Source of the DNA: Oceanospirillum multiglobuliferum
Lineage (GTDB): Bacteria > Pseudomonadota > Gammaproteobacteria > Pseudomonadales > Halomonadaceae
Length of the DNA stretch: 64,000 nt
Assembly: GCF_900167095.1 (NCBI RefSeq)
Contig: NZ_FUXG01000001.1
Coordinates: 228,239-292,238 of the forward strand
Direction: 5' to 3'
Shown piece after piece: positions 20,869-29,430 of this stretch. The stretch's first letter is position 1, and each line of letters begins with the position of its first letter. The position numbers were made by a program, and so were the translations under genes. The notes under the pieces are model-generated. The model saw only the letters and a program-made list of their open reading frames with translations. It had not been told where the DNA came from and did not search any database.

Positions 20869-22356
20869 TTAAAGTAACACAACATCAAACTGCTCTTGCC
20901 CATATAAGGTTTCAACCTGAAACTTAATGGTTTTATTAATAAAAATTTCTAGATCAGCAACACTAGCAGACTCTTCATCAAGTAAACGATCCACAATAGG
21001 CTGCGCAGCCAACACTAAATAGGTATCAGAGCCATAGGCTCGCTCTTCACGCAATATCTCACGGAATATTTCGTAGCAAACCGTTTCAGGTGTTTTTTGA
21101 GTGCCACGTCCTTGGCAAGTTGGGCAGGGTTCACACATGACCTGTTCTAAGCTCTCTCGTGTTCGTTTACGCGTCATTTGTACTAAGCCTAGCTCAGTGA
21201 CCCCTGTCAGTTTAGTTTTTGCGTGATCACGCTCAAGATTTTTTTCTAATAGGCGCAGTACTTGACGCTGATGCTCAGGATCTTCCATGTCGATAAAGTC
21301 GATGATAATAATGCCGCCCAAGTTACGTAGTCGTAGCTGGCGCACAATTGCAGTAGCTGCCTCTAGATTGGTTTTGAAAATAGTTTCTTCTAGATTGCGG
21401 TGACCAACAAAAGCCCCCGTATTAACATCAATAGTGGTCATCGCCTCAGTTTGGTCTACGACCAAATAGCCACCAGACTTTAACTGCACTTTCCGGCCAA
21501 GAGCTTTTTGAATCTCGTCTTCAACACCATAAAGATCAAAAACAGGGCGTTCACCGGGGTAATACTCAATTTTTGACTCTAAAGCAGGTACAAACTCTTG
21601 TACAAACTCTTTTAGCTTGACGTAGTTCTCTTTAGAGTCGATACGAATTTTCTCAATTTCTGGGCGTACAAAGTCACGCATAGTACGCATAAATAGAGGC
21701 AGGTCTTCGTAAATAACGGTTTTTGGTTGTACATCTTTGCAACGGCGCTCAACAGACTTCCATAATCTTAATAGAAAATGGATATCAGCCATGATCTCTT
21801 CATCACCATAACCTTCTGCCGCAGTGCGAATGATAAAGCCACCTTTGGTCTCTTCTGCACTTCTGCCTTCCTGTTCAGCGTCTTGGGCTAAGCTGGCAGC
21901 AACGATGTTTCGCAATCTGTCTCGTTCTTGATCACCTTCAATACGCTGTGAAACCCCCGTATGTGGGGTATATGGCATATAGACTAAATAACGTGAAGGA
22001 ATAGAAAGATGAGTGGTCAGGCGGGCGCCTTTAGAGCCTATAGGCTCTTTTGTTACTTGAACAATAAGCGACTGACCTTCGTGTAATAACGAGCTGATAC
22101 TTCCAACATCACTGTTACTTCCCCGAGTAGCGGGTGCAACATCTGCGGCATGAATGAAGGCGGCCTTTTCTAAGCCTATATCAACAAAGGCAGCTTGCAT
22201 GCCTGGTAACACCCTCACAACCTTACCTTTGTAGATATTACCAACGATGCCACGTCTTCTTGTGCGCTCAATGTAGACTTCCTGTAGCACGCCATTTTCA
22301 ACAACTGCTACACGGGTTTCCATCGGTGTGATATTAATTAAAATTTCTTCACTCAT
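20869..22356 (-). CDS. rng: Ribonuclease G
   Basis: RNase G is a 5'-end-dependent endoribonuclease that matures 16S rRNA 5' ends and degrades some mRNAs. The 495-residue protein has the N-terminal S1/RNase H-like part (EVYIERTRRRGIVGNIYKGKV near residues 26-46), 5'-sensor and catalytic DNase I-like subdomain with DVNTGAFVG and IIIDFIDM carrying the magnesium aspartates, and the zinc-link CEPCPTCQGRG needed for dimerisation. It lacks the long C-terminal scaffold of RNase E. It lies between maf and yhdP, as in most gammaproteobacteria. Its upstream leader has a long-range inverted repeat. Confidence 0.97.
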   Translation of the reverse strand: MSEEILINITPMETRVAVVENGVLQEVYIERTRRRGIVGNIYKGKVVRVLPGMQAAFVDIGLEKAAFIHAADVAPATRGSNSDVGSISSLLHEGQSLIVQVTKEPIGSKGARLTTHLSIPSRYLVYMPYTPHTGVSQRIEGDQERDRLRNIVAASLAQDAEQEGRSAEETKGGFIIRTAAEGYGDEEIMADIHFLLRLWKSVERRCKDVQPKTVIYEDLPLFMRTMRDFVRPEIEKIRIDSKENYVKLKEFVQEFVPALESKIEYYPGERPVFDLYGVEDEIQKALGRKVQLKSGGYLVVDQTEAMTTIDVNTGAFVGHRNLEETIFKTNLEAATAIVRQLRLRNLGGIIIIDFIDMEDPEHQRQVLRLLEKNLERDHAKTKLTGVTELGLVQMTRKRTRESLEQVMCEPCPTCQGRGTQKTPETVCYEIFREILREERAYGSDTYLVLAAQPIVDRLLDEESASVADLEIFINKTIKFQVETLYGQEQFDVVLL

Positions 22357-22394
22357 CGCTCTTCCCCCTCGCGATAAAGTCGATAATTCTTCAA

Positions 22395-22459
22395 CCTGTC
22401 AGCCAGCACCCGATGTTTGATTTAAAATAATATGGGTAAATGTCAAACTTGATGACAGG
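22395..22459 (-). repeat. Nested inverted repeats upstream of rng
   Basis: CCTGTCA at 22395-22401 pairs with TGACAGG at 22453-22459, and inside it GTTTGA at 22415-22420 pairs with TCAAAC at 22443-22448. Together they could fold 65 bases of the maf-rng intergenic region into an extended hairpin. There is no T-tract. The maf-rng gap of 181 bases otherwise shows nothing recognisable. Confidence 0.45.
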
Positions 22460-22537
22460 TATCATCTGTATGAGTCTTTAAAATCAGTGTAATTGATCAA
22501 AAATGCCCAATAATTTGCCGTACTAAAACAATACCAC

Positions 22538-23128
22538 TTAGTCAGATTCAAGTATCTGAATATTAAAGCTTTCCAATAATTGAGCTGTTTCAAACAAAGG
22601 CAGACCCACGACATTGCTGTAACTACCCGAAACTGATTCAACAAAGATGGCCGCTAAGCCTTGAATGGCATAACTGCCGGCTTTGTCGGCAGGCTCTCCT
22701 GTATGCCAATAACGGCGGCACTCTTGCTCTGTTAAAGTACGAAACTTAACCTCCGTAGTGCTCAGTACAGAGCGTAGCTGGTCATTTTGACAAACAGCAA
22801 CAGCTGTCATGACTTGATGAGACTGGCCAGATAACTGCATTAGCATTTCAATGGCATGAGCCTCGTTTTCAGGTTTGCCTAAAATGTTATGACCTAAAAC
22901 GACAGAAGTGTCAGAACCTAATACCGGTAGAGTGGTGCCTGAGCGCTGCATACCAGCTGTCGCTTTCTCCTCGGCTAAACGTATTACATAGTCTTTAGGA
23001 CTCTCGCCCACTAAAACAGATTCGTCCAAGTCCACTGGGTATTGCTGACAACGTAAGCCTAGTTGCTGTAGCAAAGCCAGCCGGCGTGGTGAGGCAGAGG
23101 CCAAACACAGGTCATAAGCTTCAGGCAC
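22538..23128 (-). CDS. maf: Maf/YhdE family nucleoside triphosphate pyrophosphatase
   Basis: Maf proteins are house-cleaning pyrophosphatases acting on dTTP, UTP and modified nucleotides. The 196-residue product has the opening LCLASASPRRLALLQQLG, the conserved ESPKDYVIRLAEEKA segment, the catalytic GSDTSVVL aspartate, and GSYSNVVGLPL near the end. The frame extends to 23203 into mreD, but the GTG at 23128 is preceded by TTGGAG at seven bases and begins a normal Maf (VPEAYDLCLAS). It lies between mreD and rng, as is usual. Confidence 0.93.
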   Translation of the reverse strand: MPEAYDLCLASASPRRLALLQQLGLRCQQYPVDLDESVLVGESPKDYVIRLAEEKATAGMQRSGTTLPVLGSDTSVVLGHNILGKPENEAHAIEMLMQLSGQSHQVMTAVAVCQNDQLRSVLSTTEVKFRTLTEQECRRYWHTGEPADKAGSYAIQGLAAIFVESVSGSYSNVVGLPLFETAQLLESFNIQILESD

Positions 23129-23162
23129 GACAAGCTCCAAAAAAATATCTAAAAATAATAAG

Positions 23163-23633
23163 TTAGCGAATTTGAAAACGACGACGAATTGTACGCATTG
23201 CAATGAATAACCATGGCCATAAAATCGTGCTGGTTAAGGCTGGCAGCATAAAAGCAATCGTATCAGCAGCAACACCAGTTAAATTCTGGATCCATTGTGC
23301 AATCATCAGACTGATGCCAATCAGTACACCGACCATCATTGCTTGCTGCCAAGCACCATAGTTACGTAAACGCTGATAAAGTTGTAGAGAAAGTGCGGCC
23401 AATACTGCGCTAATCAATGCGTTTTGACCTAATAATGCCCCCTCCAAAAGATCAACACATAAACCGACAAAAAAACCACTGAACACACCAACACGGTTGG
23501 GTAGGGCTATACACCAATAGATTAATACCATTGAAACCCATTCTGGCTGGAACCAAAGTAAGCGATCAGGCAGTGGCATTGCTGAAAGTAGCAATGCGAA
23601 AAGAAACGATAGGGAGATGATTAAAGAGGGCAC
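23163..23633 (-). CDS. mreD: MreD, rod-shape membrane protein
   Basis: MreD is an inner-membrane subunit of the elongasome together with MreB, MreC, RodA and PBP2. The 156-residue protein is very hydrophobic with five to six predicted membrane segments and the family-like WFQPEWVSMVLIYWCIALP and GVFSGFFVGLCVDLLEGALLGQNAL (in part) regions. Its start overlaps the last base of mreC. The stop is 35 bases before the maf GTG. Confidence 0.92.
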   Translation of the reverse strand: MPSLIISLSFLFALLLSAMPLPDRLLWFQPEWVSMVLIYWCIALPNRVGVFSGFFVGLCVDLLEGALLGQNALISAVLAALSLQLYQRLRNYGAWQQAMMVGVLIGISLMIAQWIQNLTGVAADTIAFMLPALTSTILWPWLFIAMRTIRRRFQIR

Positions 23634-24553
23634 TATTGTTGCACTCCTGATTTTAAATTGTCCTGTTTCTCATCCGCAAGTTCTGGAGCAGTACCGGAGT
23701 CTATTGGCAAGCTTTCTAGCTGAATGTCAGCTAAAGATTTTGGGTTGAGCATCAGAACATAACGACTGCGATTTAACTGGGCTAAAGGTTTTGCCGTAAC
23801 TCTGGCAAAAGGTTTACCTGGTTCATGTTTAACTTGATTGACCTCTGCAACAGGGTAGCCTTTTGGAAAGCGTCCGCCTAAACCAGAAGTCACAAGCAGG
23901 TCTCCTTCTTTGACATCAGCTGTATCAGGCACATGAGTCAACTGTAAGAGATCTAAGTCACCAGACCCAATTGCAACAGCACGAAAACCATTACGATTGA
24001 CCAAAACAGGTACAGCATGAGCCGTATCTGCAATCAATAATACCCGACTGGTAAATGCACTGACTGAAATCACTTGCCCCATCAAGCCCAATGAGTCGAC
24101 AACCGCCTGTCCTTCATAAACACCATCATTACGCCCGCGATTGAGCAACAGCAAATGTGTGAAAGCATCGGCATCTAACCCAATGACCTCACCTAATAAA
24201 AAATTATCATTAGAAGGTTTTTGCCCGTTTAGTAATTCGCGTAAACGTAGATTTTCAGCAATCAAGTAAGCCATACGTTGGTTTTTGCTAGAAAGCTGTA
24301 AAGTTTGTTCTTTTAATATTGCATTTTCTTCTAACAAATCATTACGGTCGGCAAAAGTTGTTGCTCCCCAAGACCAAAGACGAGTAGGTAGATCTACCGC
24401 CCATTGTAAGGGCGTGACAGCCACTGTCAGGAAGGAGCGCACTTGGTCCATGTGTTGATAACGAAAGTCAGACCAGATTAACAGTAGCGCTAACAGTATG
24501 CAGACAAGTAAGCGCAGCCCTACCGAAGGGCCTTTTACAAAAAGCGGGTTAAT
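23633..24553 (-). CDS. mreC: MreC, rod-shape determining protein (starts at an AUU codon)
   Basis: MreC is a bitopic protein that links MreB to the periplasmic peptidoglycan synthases. The first ATG (24451) would give a protein lacking its membrane anchor. Reading upstream in the same frame gives 34 more residues, NPLFVKGPSVGLRLL then a leucine-rich helix ending ALLLIWSDFR, the conserved MreC start. No ATG, GTG or TTG occurs between the preceding in-frame stop near 24649 and the anchor. An ATT at 24551-24553 lies six bases after AAGGAG, so I infer AUU initiation, giving 306 residues. The body contains a coiled coil (about 75-110) and beta-rich domains with LLILVNRNG-like motifs (here VPVLVNRNGFRAVAIGSG). 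Confidence 0.88.
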   Translation of the reverse strand: MNPLFVKGPSVGLRLLVCILLALLLIWSDFRYQHMDQVRSFLTVAVTPLQWAVDLPTRLWSWGATTFADRNDLLEENAILKEQTLQLSSKNQRMAYLIAENLRLRELLNGQKPSNDNFLLGEVIGLDADAFTHLLLLNRGRNDGVYEGQAVVDSLGLMGQVISVSAFTSRVLLIADTAHAVPVLVNRNGFRAVAIGSGDLDLLQLTHVPDTADVKEGDLLVTSGLGGRFPKGYPVAEVNQVKHEPGKPFARVTAKPLAQLNRSRYVLMLNPKSLADIQLESLPIDSGTAPELADEKQDNLKSGVQQ

Positions 24554-24565
24554 TGTAGTCTCCTT
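24551..24565 (-). promoter_or_regulatory. Ribosome binding site that defines the AUU start of mreC
   Basis: On the minus strand AAGGAG occupies 24565-24560, followed by the six bases ACTACA and then ATT (24553-24551). This is optimal Shine-Dalgarno spacing and no canonical start codon is available in frame nearby, so it decides the start of mreC. Confidence 0.75.
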
Positions 24566-24654
24566 AAGCCTATCGTTTACTGGCCATGTCCGCAGATGAT
24601 CGGTGGGCGAGCGCTGAGAGATGATAATGCGTAATAGTTTAAAAGATTAAACAA

Positions 24655-24690
24655 AAAAATGGCGGTATTCAAACCGCCATTTTTAATATA
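24655..24690 (-). terminator. Intrinsic terminator between mreB and mreC
   Basis: AAAAATGGCGGT and ACCGCCATTTTT form a perfect 12-base-pair stem with a six-base loop, and on the minus strand the stem is followed by seven T residues in total. It lies about 50 bases after the mreB stop and 100 bases before the mreC start, all on one strand. It should separate much of mreB transcription from mreCD. Confidence 0.85.
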
Positions 24691-24735
24691 GGTCTTATTG
24701 CAAGTTGATCGAGCCATAAACTCAATCTTTACCGT

Positions 24736-25860
<1,125 letters not shown>

Positions 25861-25953
25861 CTAGGCGGGTGGAAATATGTTAAATTGCCTGCCTATTTTG
25901 TTATTAACCACTCACATTGTGCATTTTAACGCTCAATCAGGGTAGGAAGCTTC

Positions 25954-26241
25954 ATGGCTCTAGATCAAACCGATGTTGAAAAAGTCGCTCATTTAGCGCG
26001 TCTTCAAATCGAAGAACAAGATATTCCGGAATACACTCGCAATTTGACCAGTATTTTAGACTTGGTCAGCCAAATGCAAGCAGTAGATACCGATGATATC
26101 GACCCACTGGCTCACCCGCTAGATGCCACTCAGCGTCTGCGTCATGATGAAGTCACTGAAACAAACCAACGCGAGCACTTCCAAAAAAATGCTCCAGCTA
26201 TCGAAGCAGGGTTGTTTTTGGTGCCTAAAGTAATCGAGTAA
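25954..26241 (+). CDS. gatC: Glutamyl-tRNA(Gln)/aspartyl-tRNA(Asn) amidotransferase subunit C
   Basis: GatC is the small subunit that wraps around GatA and stabilises the GatCAB transamidosome, which makes Gln-tRNA(Gln) or Asn-tRNA(Asn) from mischarged precursors. The 95-residue product has the family signature [15 protein letters not shown] and the ending [17 protein letters not shown] plus [18 protein letters not shown] ribosome site precedes the ATG. It starts the divergent gatCAB cluster opposite mreB. Confidence 0.96.
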   Translation: MALDQTDVEKVAHLARLQIEEQDIPEYTRNLTSILDLVSQMQAVDTDDIDPLAHPLDATQRLRHDEVTETNQREHFQKNAPAIEAGLFLVPKVIE

Positions 26242-26257
26242 CGATCTGGTTATGTAC

Positions 26258-26300
26258 AAAAAATTGCGTGCTGATGCTTAACATCTAGTGCGCAATTTTG
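26258..26300 (+). repeat. Hairpin between gatC and gatA
   Basis: AAAATTGCG at 26260-26268 and CGCAATTTT at 26291-26299 form a nine-base-pair stem with a 22-base loop. The downstream tract is only TTTTGCG, so if it terminates it is weak. It lies in the 176-base gap between gatC and gatA and may act as an attenuator or RNA processing site. Confidence 0.5.
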
Positions 26301-26417
26301 CGATAACTCAATCAATATACACAGATTCGGGACACAGGCTGCACCAAAACAGCCCAACACCATAACCTTGTTTAAGGTGCGTGTCTTTAAAATTGGTAGT
26401 GAAGGATTTAATCCACC

Positions 26418-27872
26418 ATGCACAACAAGACAATTGCTGAGCTGGCCAAAGGTCTTGCCGACGGTGATTTTTCCAGCGTCGAATTGACCCGCCATTTCCT
26501 TCAGCGTATTAACACGCTGGATAGTCAATATAATAGTTTTATCACTGTAACAGGTGAGCAAGCATTAGCACAGGCAGAAGCTGCCGACGCCTTACGCGCA
26601 GCAGGTAATGCGGGTAAGCTAGCGGGTATTCCTATTGCACATAAAGACATTTTTTGCACCGAAGGTGTATTAACAACTTGTGCTTCTAAAATGCTATCTA
26701 ACTTTGTTGCACCTTATGATGCAACGGTAGTATCTCGCTTCAAGCAAGCGGGCTTGGTGACACTAGGTAAGACCAACATGGATGAGTTCGCTATGGGCTC
26801 ATCTAATGAAAATAGCTTTTATGGCGCAGTAAAAAATCCTTGGGCCTTGGGTGCTGTGCCAGGTGGTTCATCAGGTGGTTCAGCAGCGGCTGTTGCAGCG
26901 CGCTTAGTACCTGCGGCAACGGGCACGGATACAGGTGGTTCTATCCGCCAACCTGCGGCATTTTGTGGTATCACAGGCTTAAAACCGACTTATGGTCGAG
27001 TTTCTCGTTGGGGCATGATCGCTTACGCTTCTAGCCTTGATCAAGGTGGTCCAATGGCACGCACCGCTGAAGATTGTGCACTATTGCTCAATGAGATGGC
27101 GGGCTTTGATCCTAAAGACTCCACTTCGCTGAAGAAAGCTGTTCCAGACTATACAGCGGACTTGAATCAGCCTTTGGCAGGCCTGCGTATTGGTTTACCT
27201 AAAGAGTATTTTGGTGAAGGTCTATCTTCAGAGATGGGCGACACCATTATGACTGCTGTCAAAGAGTTTGAAAAATTAGGCGCTACGATACATGAAATTA
27301 GCCTGCCTAATACAATGCTAGCTATTCCAGCCTATTACGTGATTGCACCTGCCGAAGCCTCATCTAACTTATCCCGTTATGATGGCGTGCGTTTTGGTCA
27401 TCGTTGTGAAAACCCTGTGAACTTGGAAGATCTTTATAAGCGTTCTCGTGGCGAAGGTTTTGGTAAAGAAGTGCAGCGTCGCATCTTAGTCGGCACTTAT
27501 GCGCTGAGCGAAGGCTATTACGATGCCTATTACCGTAAAGCTCAACGTATTCGCCGTTTGATTCAGCAAGACTTCCTGAATGCTTTCAACGAAGTTGATC
27601 TAATCATGGGGCCGACCACGCCTTCTGAAGCATTTGATCTGGGTAGTAACACTGATGATCCAGTACAGATGTATATGGAAGACATTTACACTCTAGCGGT
27701 CAACCTTGCAGGTCTCCCGGGCATCTCTGTACCAGCAGGACTCGTTAATGGCCGTCCTGTAGGTTTACAGATTCTGGCAGGACACTTCCAAGAATCCCAG
27801 TTACTGAATGCTGCTCACCAGTTCCAGAATGCCACCAATTGGCATCAACTGGCACCGACTGCAAATCAGTAA
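26418..27872 (+). CDS. gatA: Amidotransferase subunit A (glutaminase)
   Basis: GatA hydrolyses glutamine and channels ammonia to GatB. The 484-residue amidase-signature protein shows the Ser-cisSer-Lys triad: lysine in IAHKDIFC, cis-serine in [13 protein letters not shown] and the nucleophile in [11 protein letters not shown]. The C-terminal region [14 protein letters not shown] is typical. Length is normal. It is preceded by an AAGGA site and followed 34 bases later by gatB. Confidence 0.97.
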   Translation: MHNKTIAELAKGLADGDFSSVELTRHFLQRINTLDSQYNSFITVTGEQALAQAEAADALRAAGNAGKLAGIPIAHKDIFCTEGVLTTCASKMLSNFVAPYDATVVSRFKQAGLVTLGKTNMDEFAMGSSNENSFYGAVKNPWALGAVPGGSSGGSAAAVAARLVPAATGTDTGGSIRQPAAFCGITGLKPTYGRVSRWGMIAYASSLDQGGPMARTAEDCALLLNEMAGFDPKDSTSLKKAVPDYTADLNQPLAGLRIGLPKEYFGEGLSSEMGDTIMTAVKEFEKLGATIHEISLPNTMLAIPAYYVIAPAEASSNLSRYDGVRFGHRCENPVNLEDLYKRSRGEGFGKEVQRRILVGTYALSEGYYDAYYRKAQRIRRLIQQDFLNAFNEVDLIMGPTTPSEAFDLGSNTDDPVQMYMEDIYTLAVNLAGLPGISVPAGLVNGRPVGLQILAGHFQESQLLNAAHQFQNATNWHQLAPTANQ

Positions 27873-27906
27873 TTCACCGCAACCCTGTTTTATCGAGGAT
27901 AATACT

Positions 27907-29364
27907 ATGGAATGGGAAGCAGTGATCGGCCTGGAAATTCACGTCCAGCTCGCCACCCAATCTAAAATTTTTTCCGGTGCTAGCATTGCGTTTGGCTCCG
28001 AACCGAACACCCAAGCTTGCGCTGTTGATTTAGGCTTGCCGGGCATATTGCCAGTACTGAATGAAACCGCCGTTGAAATGGCGGTTAAGTTCGGTTTGGC
28101 TGTCGATGCTGAAATTGGCATGAAGTCTGTTTTTGAGCGCAAAAACTACTTCTATCCTGATCTGCCAAAAGGCTATCAAACCACACAAAATGATCTGCCA
28201 ATTATTGGCCCCGGTTTAGTGGAGATTCAGTTAGAAAACGGCACAAGTAAACATATACGTATCCACCATGCACACTTAGAAGAAGATGCGGGTAAGTCGC
28301 TGCATGAAGCGTTCTTCGATGAAAATGGTCGTGGCATGACGGGTGTCGACTTGAACCGTGCAGGCACTCCACTTTTGGAAATTGTTTCTCAGCCTGAAAT
28401 GAACTCTGCTAAAGAAGCGGTTGCTTACATCAAAGCGGTACACAGTATTGTAACCTATCTAGGCATATCTGACGGCAACATGGCAGAAGGCTCTATGCGT
28501 TGCGATGCTAACGTGTCAATGCACTACAAAGGCACACCACTGGGCACACGCTGCGAAATCAAGAACATCAACTCGTTTAAATTTATCGAAAAAGCGATTA
28601 ACCACGAGATTGAGCGTCAGATTGAGCTGCTTGAAGACGGTGGCCGAGTAATTCAGGAAACTCGCCTGTACGATCCCGATAAAAATGAAACTCGCTCAAT
28701 GCGTAGCAAGGAAGAAGCTAACGACTATCGCTACTTCCCATGCCCTGATCTATTGCCTGTGGTGTTAGATGAGGCTTATATTGAGCATATTCGCAGTGAA
28801 ATGCCTGAACTGCCTAAGCAGAAAAAGCAGCGCTTTATTGATGAACTTGGCTTATCAGCTTACGACGCTAGCGTACTCTCTTCTACTCGTGCGATGGCAG
28901 ATTATTTTGAGCAAGTTTTCCAAACTTGTGGCGATGCTAAGTCTGCTGCGAATTGGGTAATGGGCGAGCTTTCTGCTCAGATGAACAAAGATAATGTTGA
29001 AGTTGAAAATTGCCCAGTCTCTGCTGTTCAATTGGGTCAATTGGTTAAGCGTATCATCGACAGTACTATTAATGCCAAAGCGGCTAAGCAAGTATTTGTG
29101 GCCCTGTGGGAAAAAGAGGGCAATAGTGTCGATGAAATTATTGCTGACAAGGGCTTAAAACAAGTTACTGATACAGGGGCTATTGCAGCTGTTGTTGATG
29201 AAGTTCTGGCTAAAAACCCTCAACAGGTTGAGCAGTACTTAGCGGCACCTGCCGATAAGCGCGGTAAGATGATTGGTTTCTTTGTTGGCCAAATTATGAA
29301 GGCTTCTAAAGGCACTGCAAATCCGCAAATGGTAAACCAGCTACTGAGTGAAAAGCTCGGTTAA
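27907..29364 (+). CDS. gatB: Amidotransferase subunit B
   Basis: GatB binds the tRNA, phosphorylates the misacylated glutamate or aspartate and transfers ammonia. The 485-residue product has [15 protein letters not shown] at the start, [14 protein letters not shown], the [15 protein letters not shown] block and the C-terminal tRNA-binding YqeY-like domain ending in [18 protein letters not shown]. The frame starts at 27808 inside gatA, but the ATG at 27907 follows GAGGAT and matches the universal start. A terminator follows. Confidence 0.97.
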   Translation: MEWEAVIGLEIHVQLATQSKIFSGASIAFGSEPNTQACAVDLGLPGILPVLNETAVEMAVKFGLAVDAEIGMKSVFERKNYFYPDLPKGYQTTQNDLPIIGPGLVEIQLENGTSKHIRIHHAHLEEDAGKSLHEAFFDENGRGMTGVDLNRAGTPLLEIVSQPEMNSAKEAVAYIKAVHSIVTYLGISDGNMAEGSMRCDANVSMHYKGTPLGTRCEIKNINSFKFIEKAINHEIERQIELLEDGGRVIQETRLYDPDKNETRSMRSKEEANDYRYFPCPDLLPVVLDEAYIEHIRSEMPELPKQKKQRFIDELGLSAYDASVLSSTRAMADYFEQVFQTCGDAKSAANWVMGELSAQMNKDNVEVENCPVSAVQLGQLVKRIIDSTINAKAAKQVFVALWEKEGNSVDEIIADKGLKQVTDTGAIAAVVDEVLAKNPQQVEQYLAAPADKRGKMIGFFVGQIMKASKGTANPQMVNQLLSEKLG

Positions 29365-29387
29365 TCTGCTTTATCAACAGGTAACAG

Positions 29388-29421
29388 AAAAGCCTTGTGA
29401 TTTATTGTCACAAGGCTTTTC
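29388..29421. terminator. Bidirectional terminator between gatB and the diguanylate cyclase gene
   Basis: AAAAGCCTTGTGA pairs with TCACAAGGCTTTT (13-base-pair stem, seven-base loop). The A- and T-runs allow termination in both directions, which fits the convergent genes on each side. Confidence 0.88.
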
Positions 29422-29430
29422 TATATCAAA

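Noticed and set aside
26250..26561. 103-codon minus-strand frame over the gatA start
   Set aside because: It is antisense to the conserved gatA start and the gatC-gatA hairpin, with no recognisable domain.
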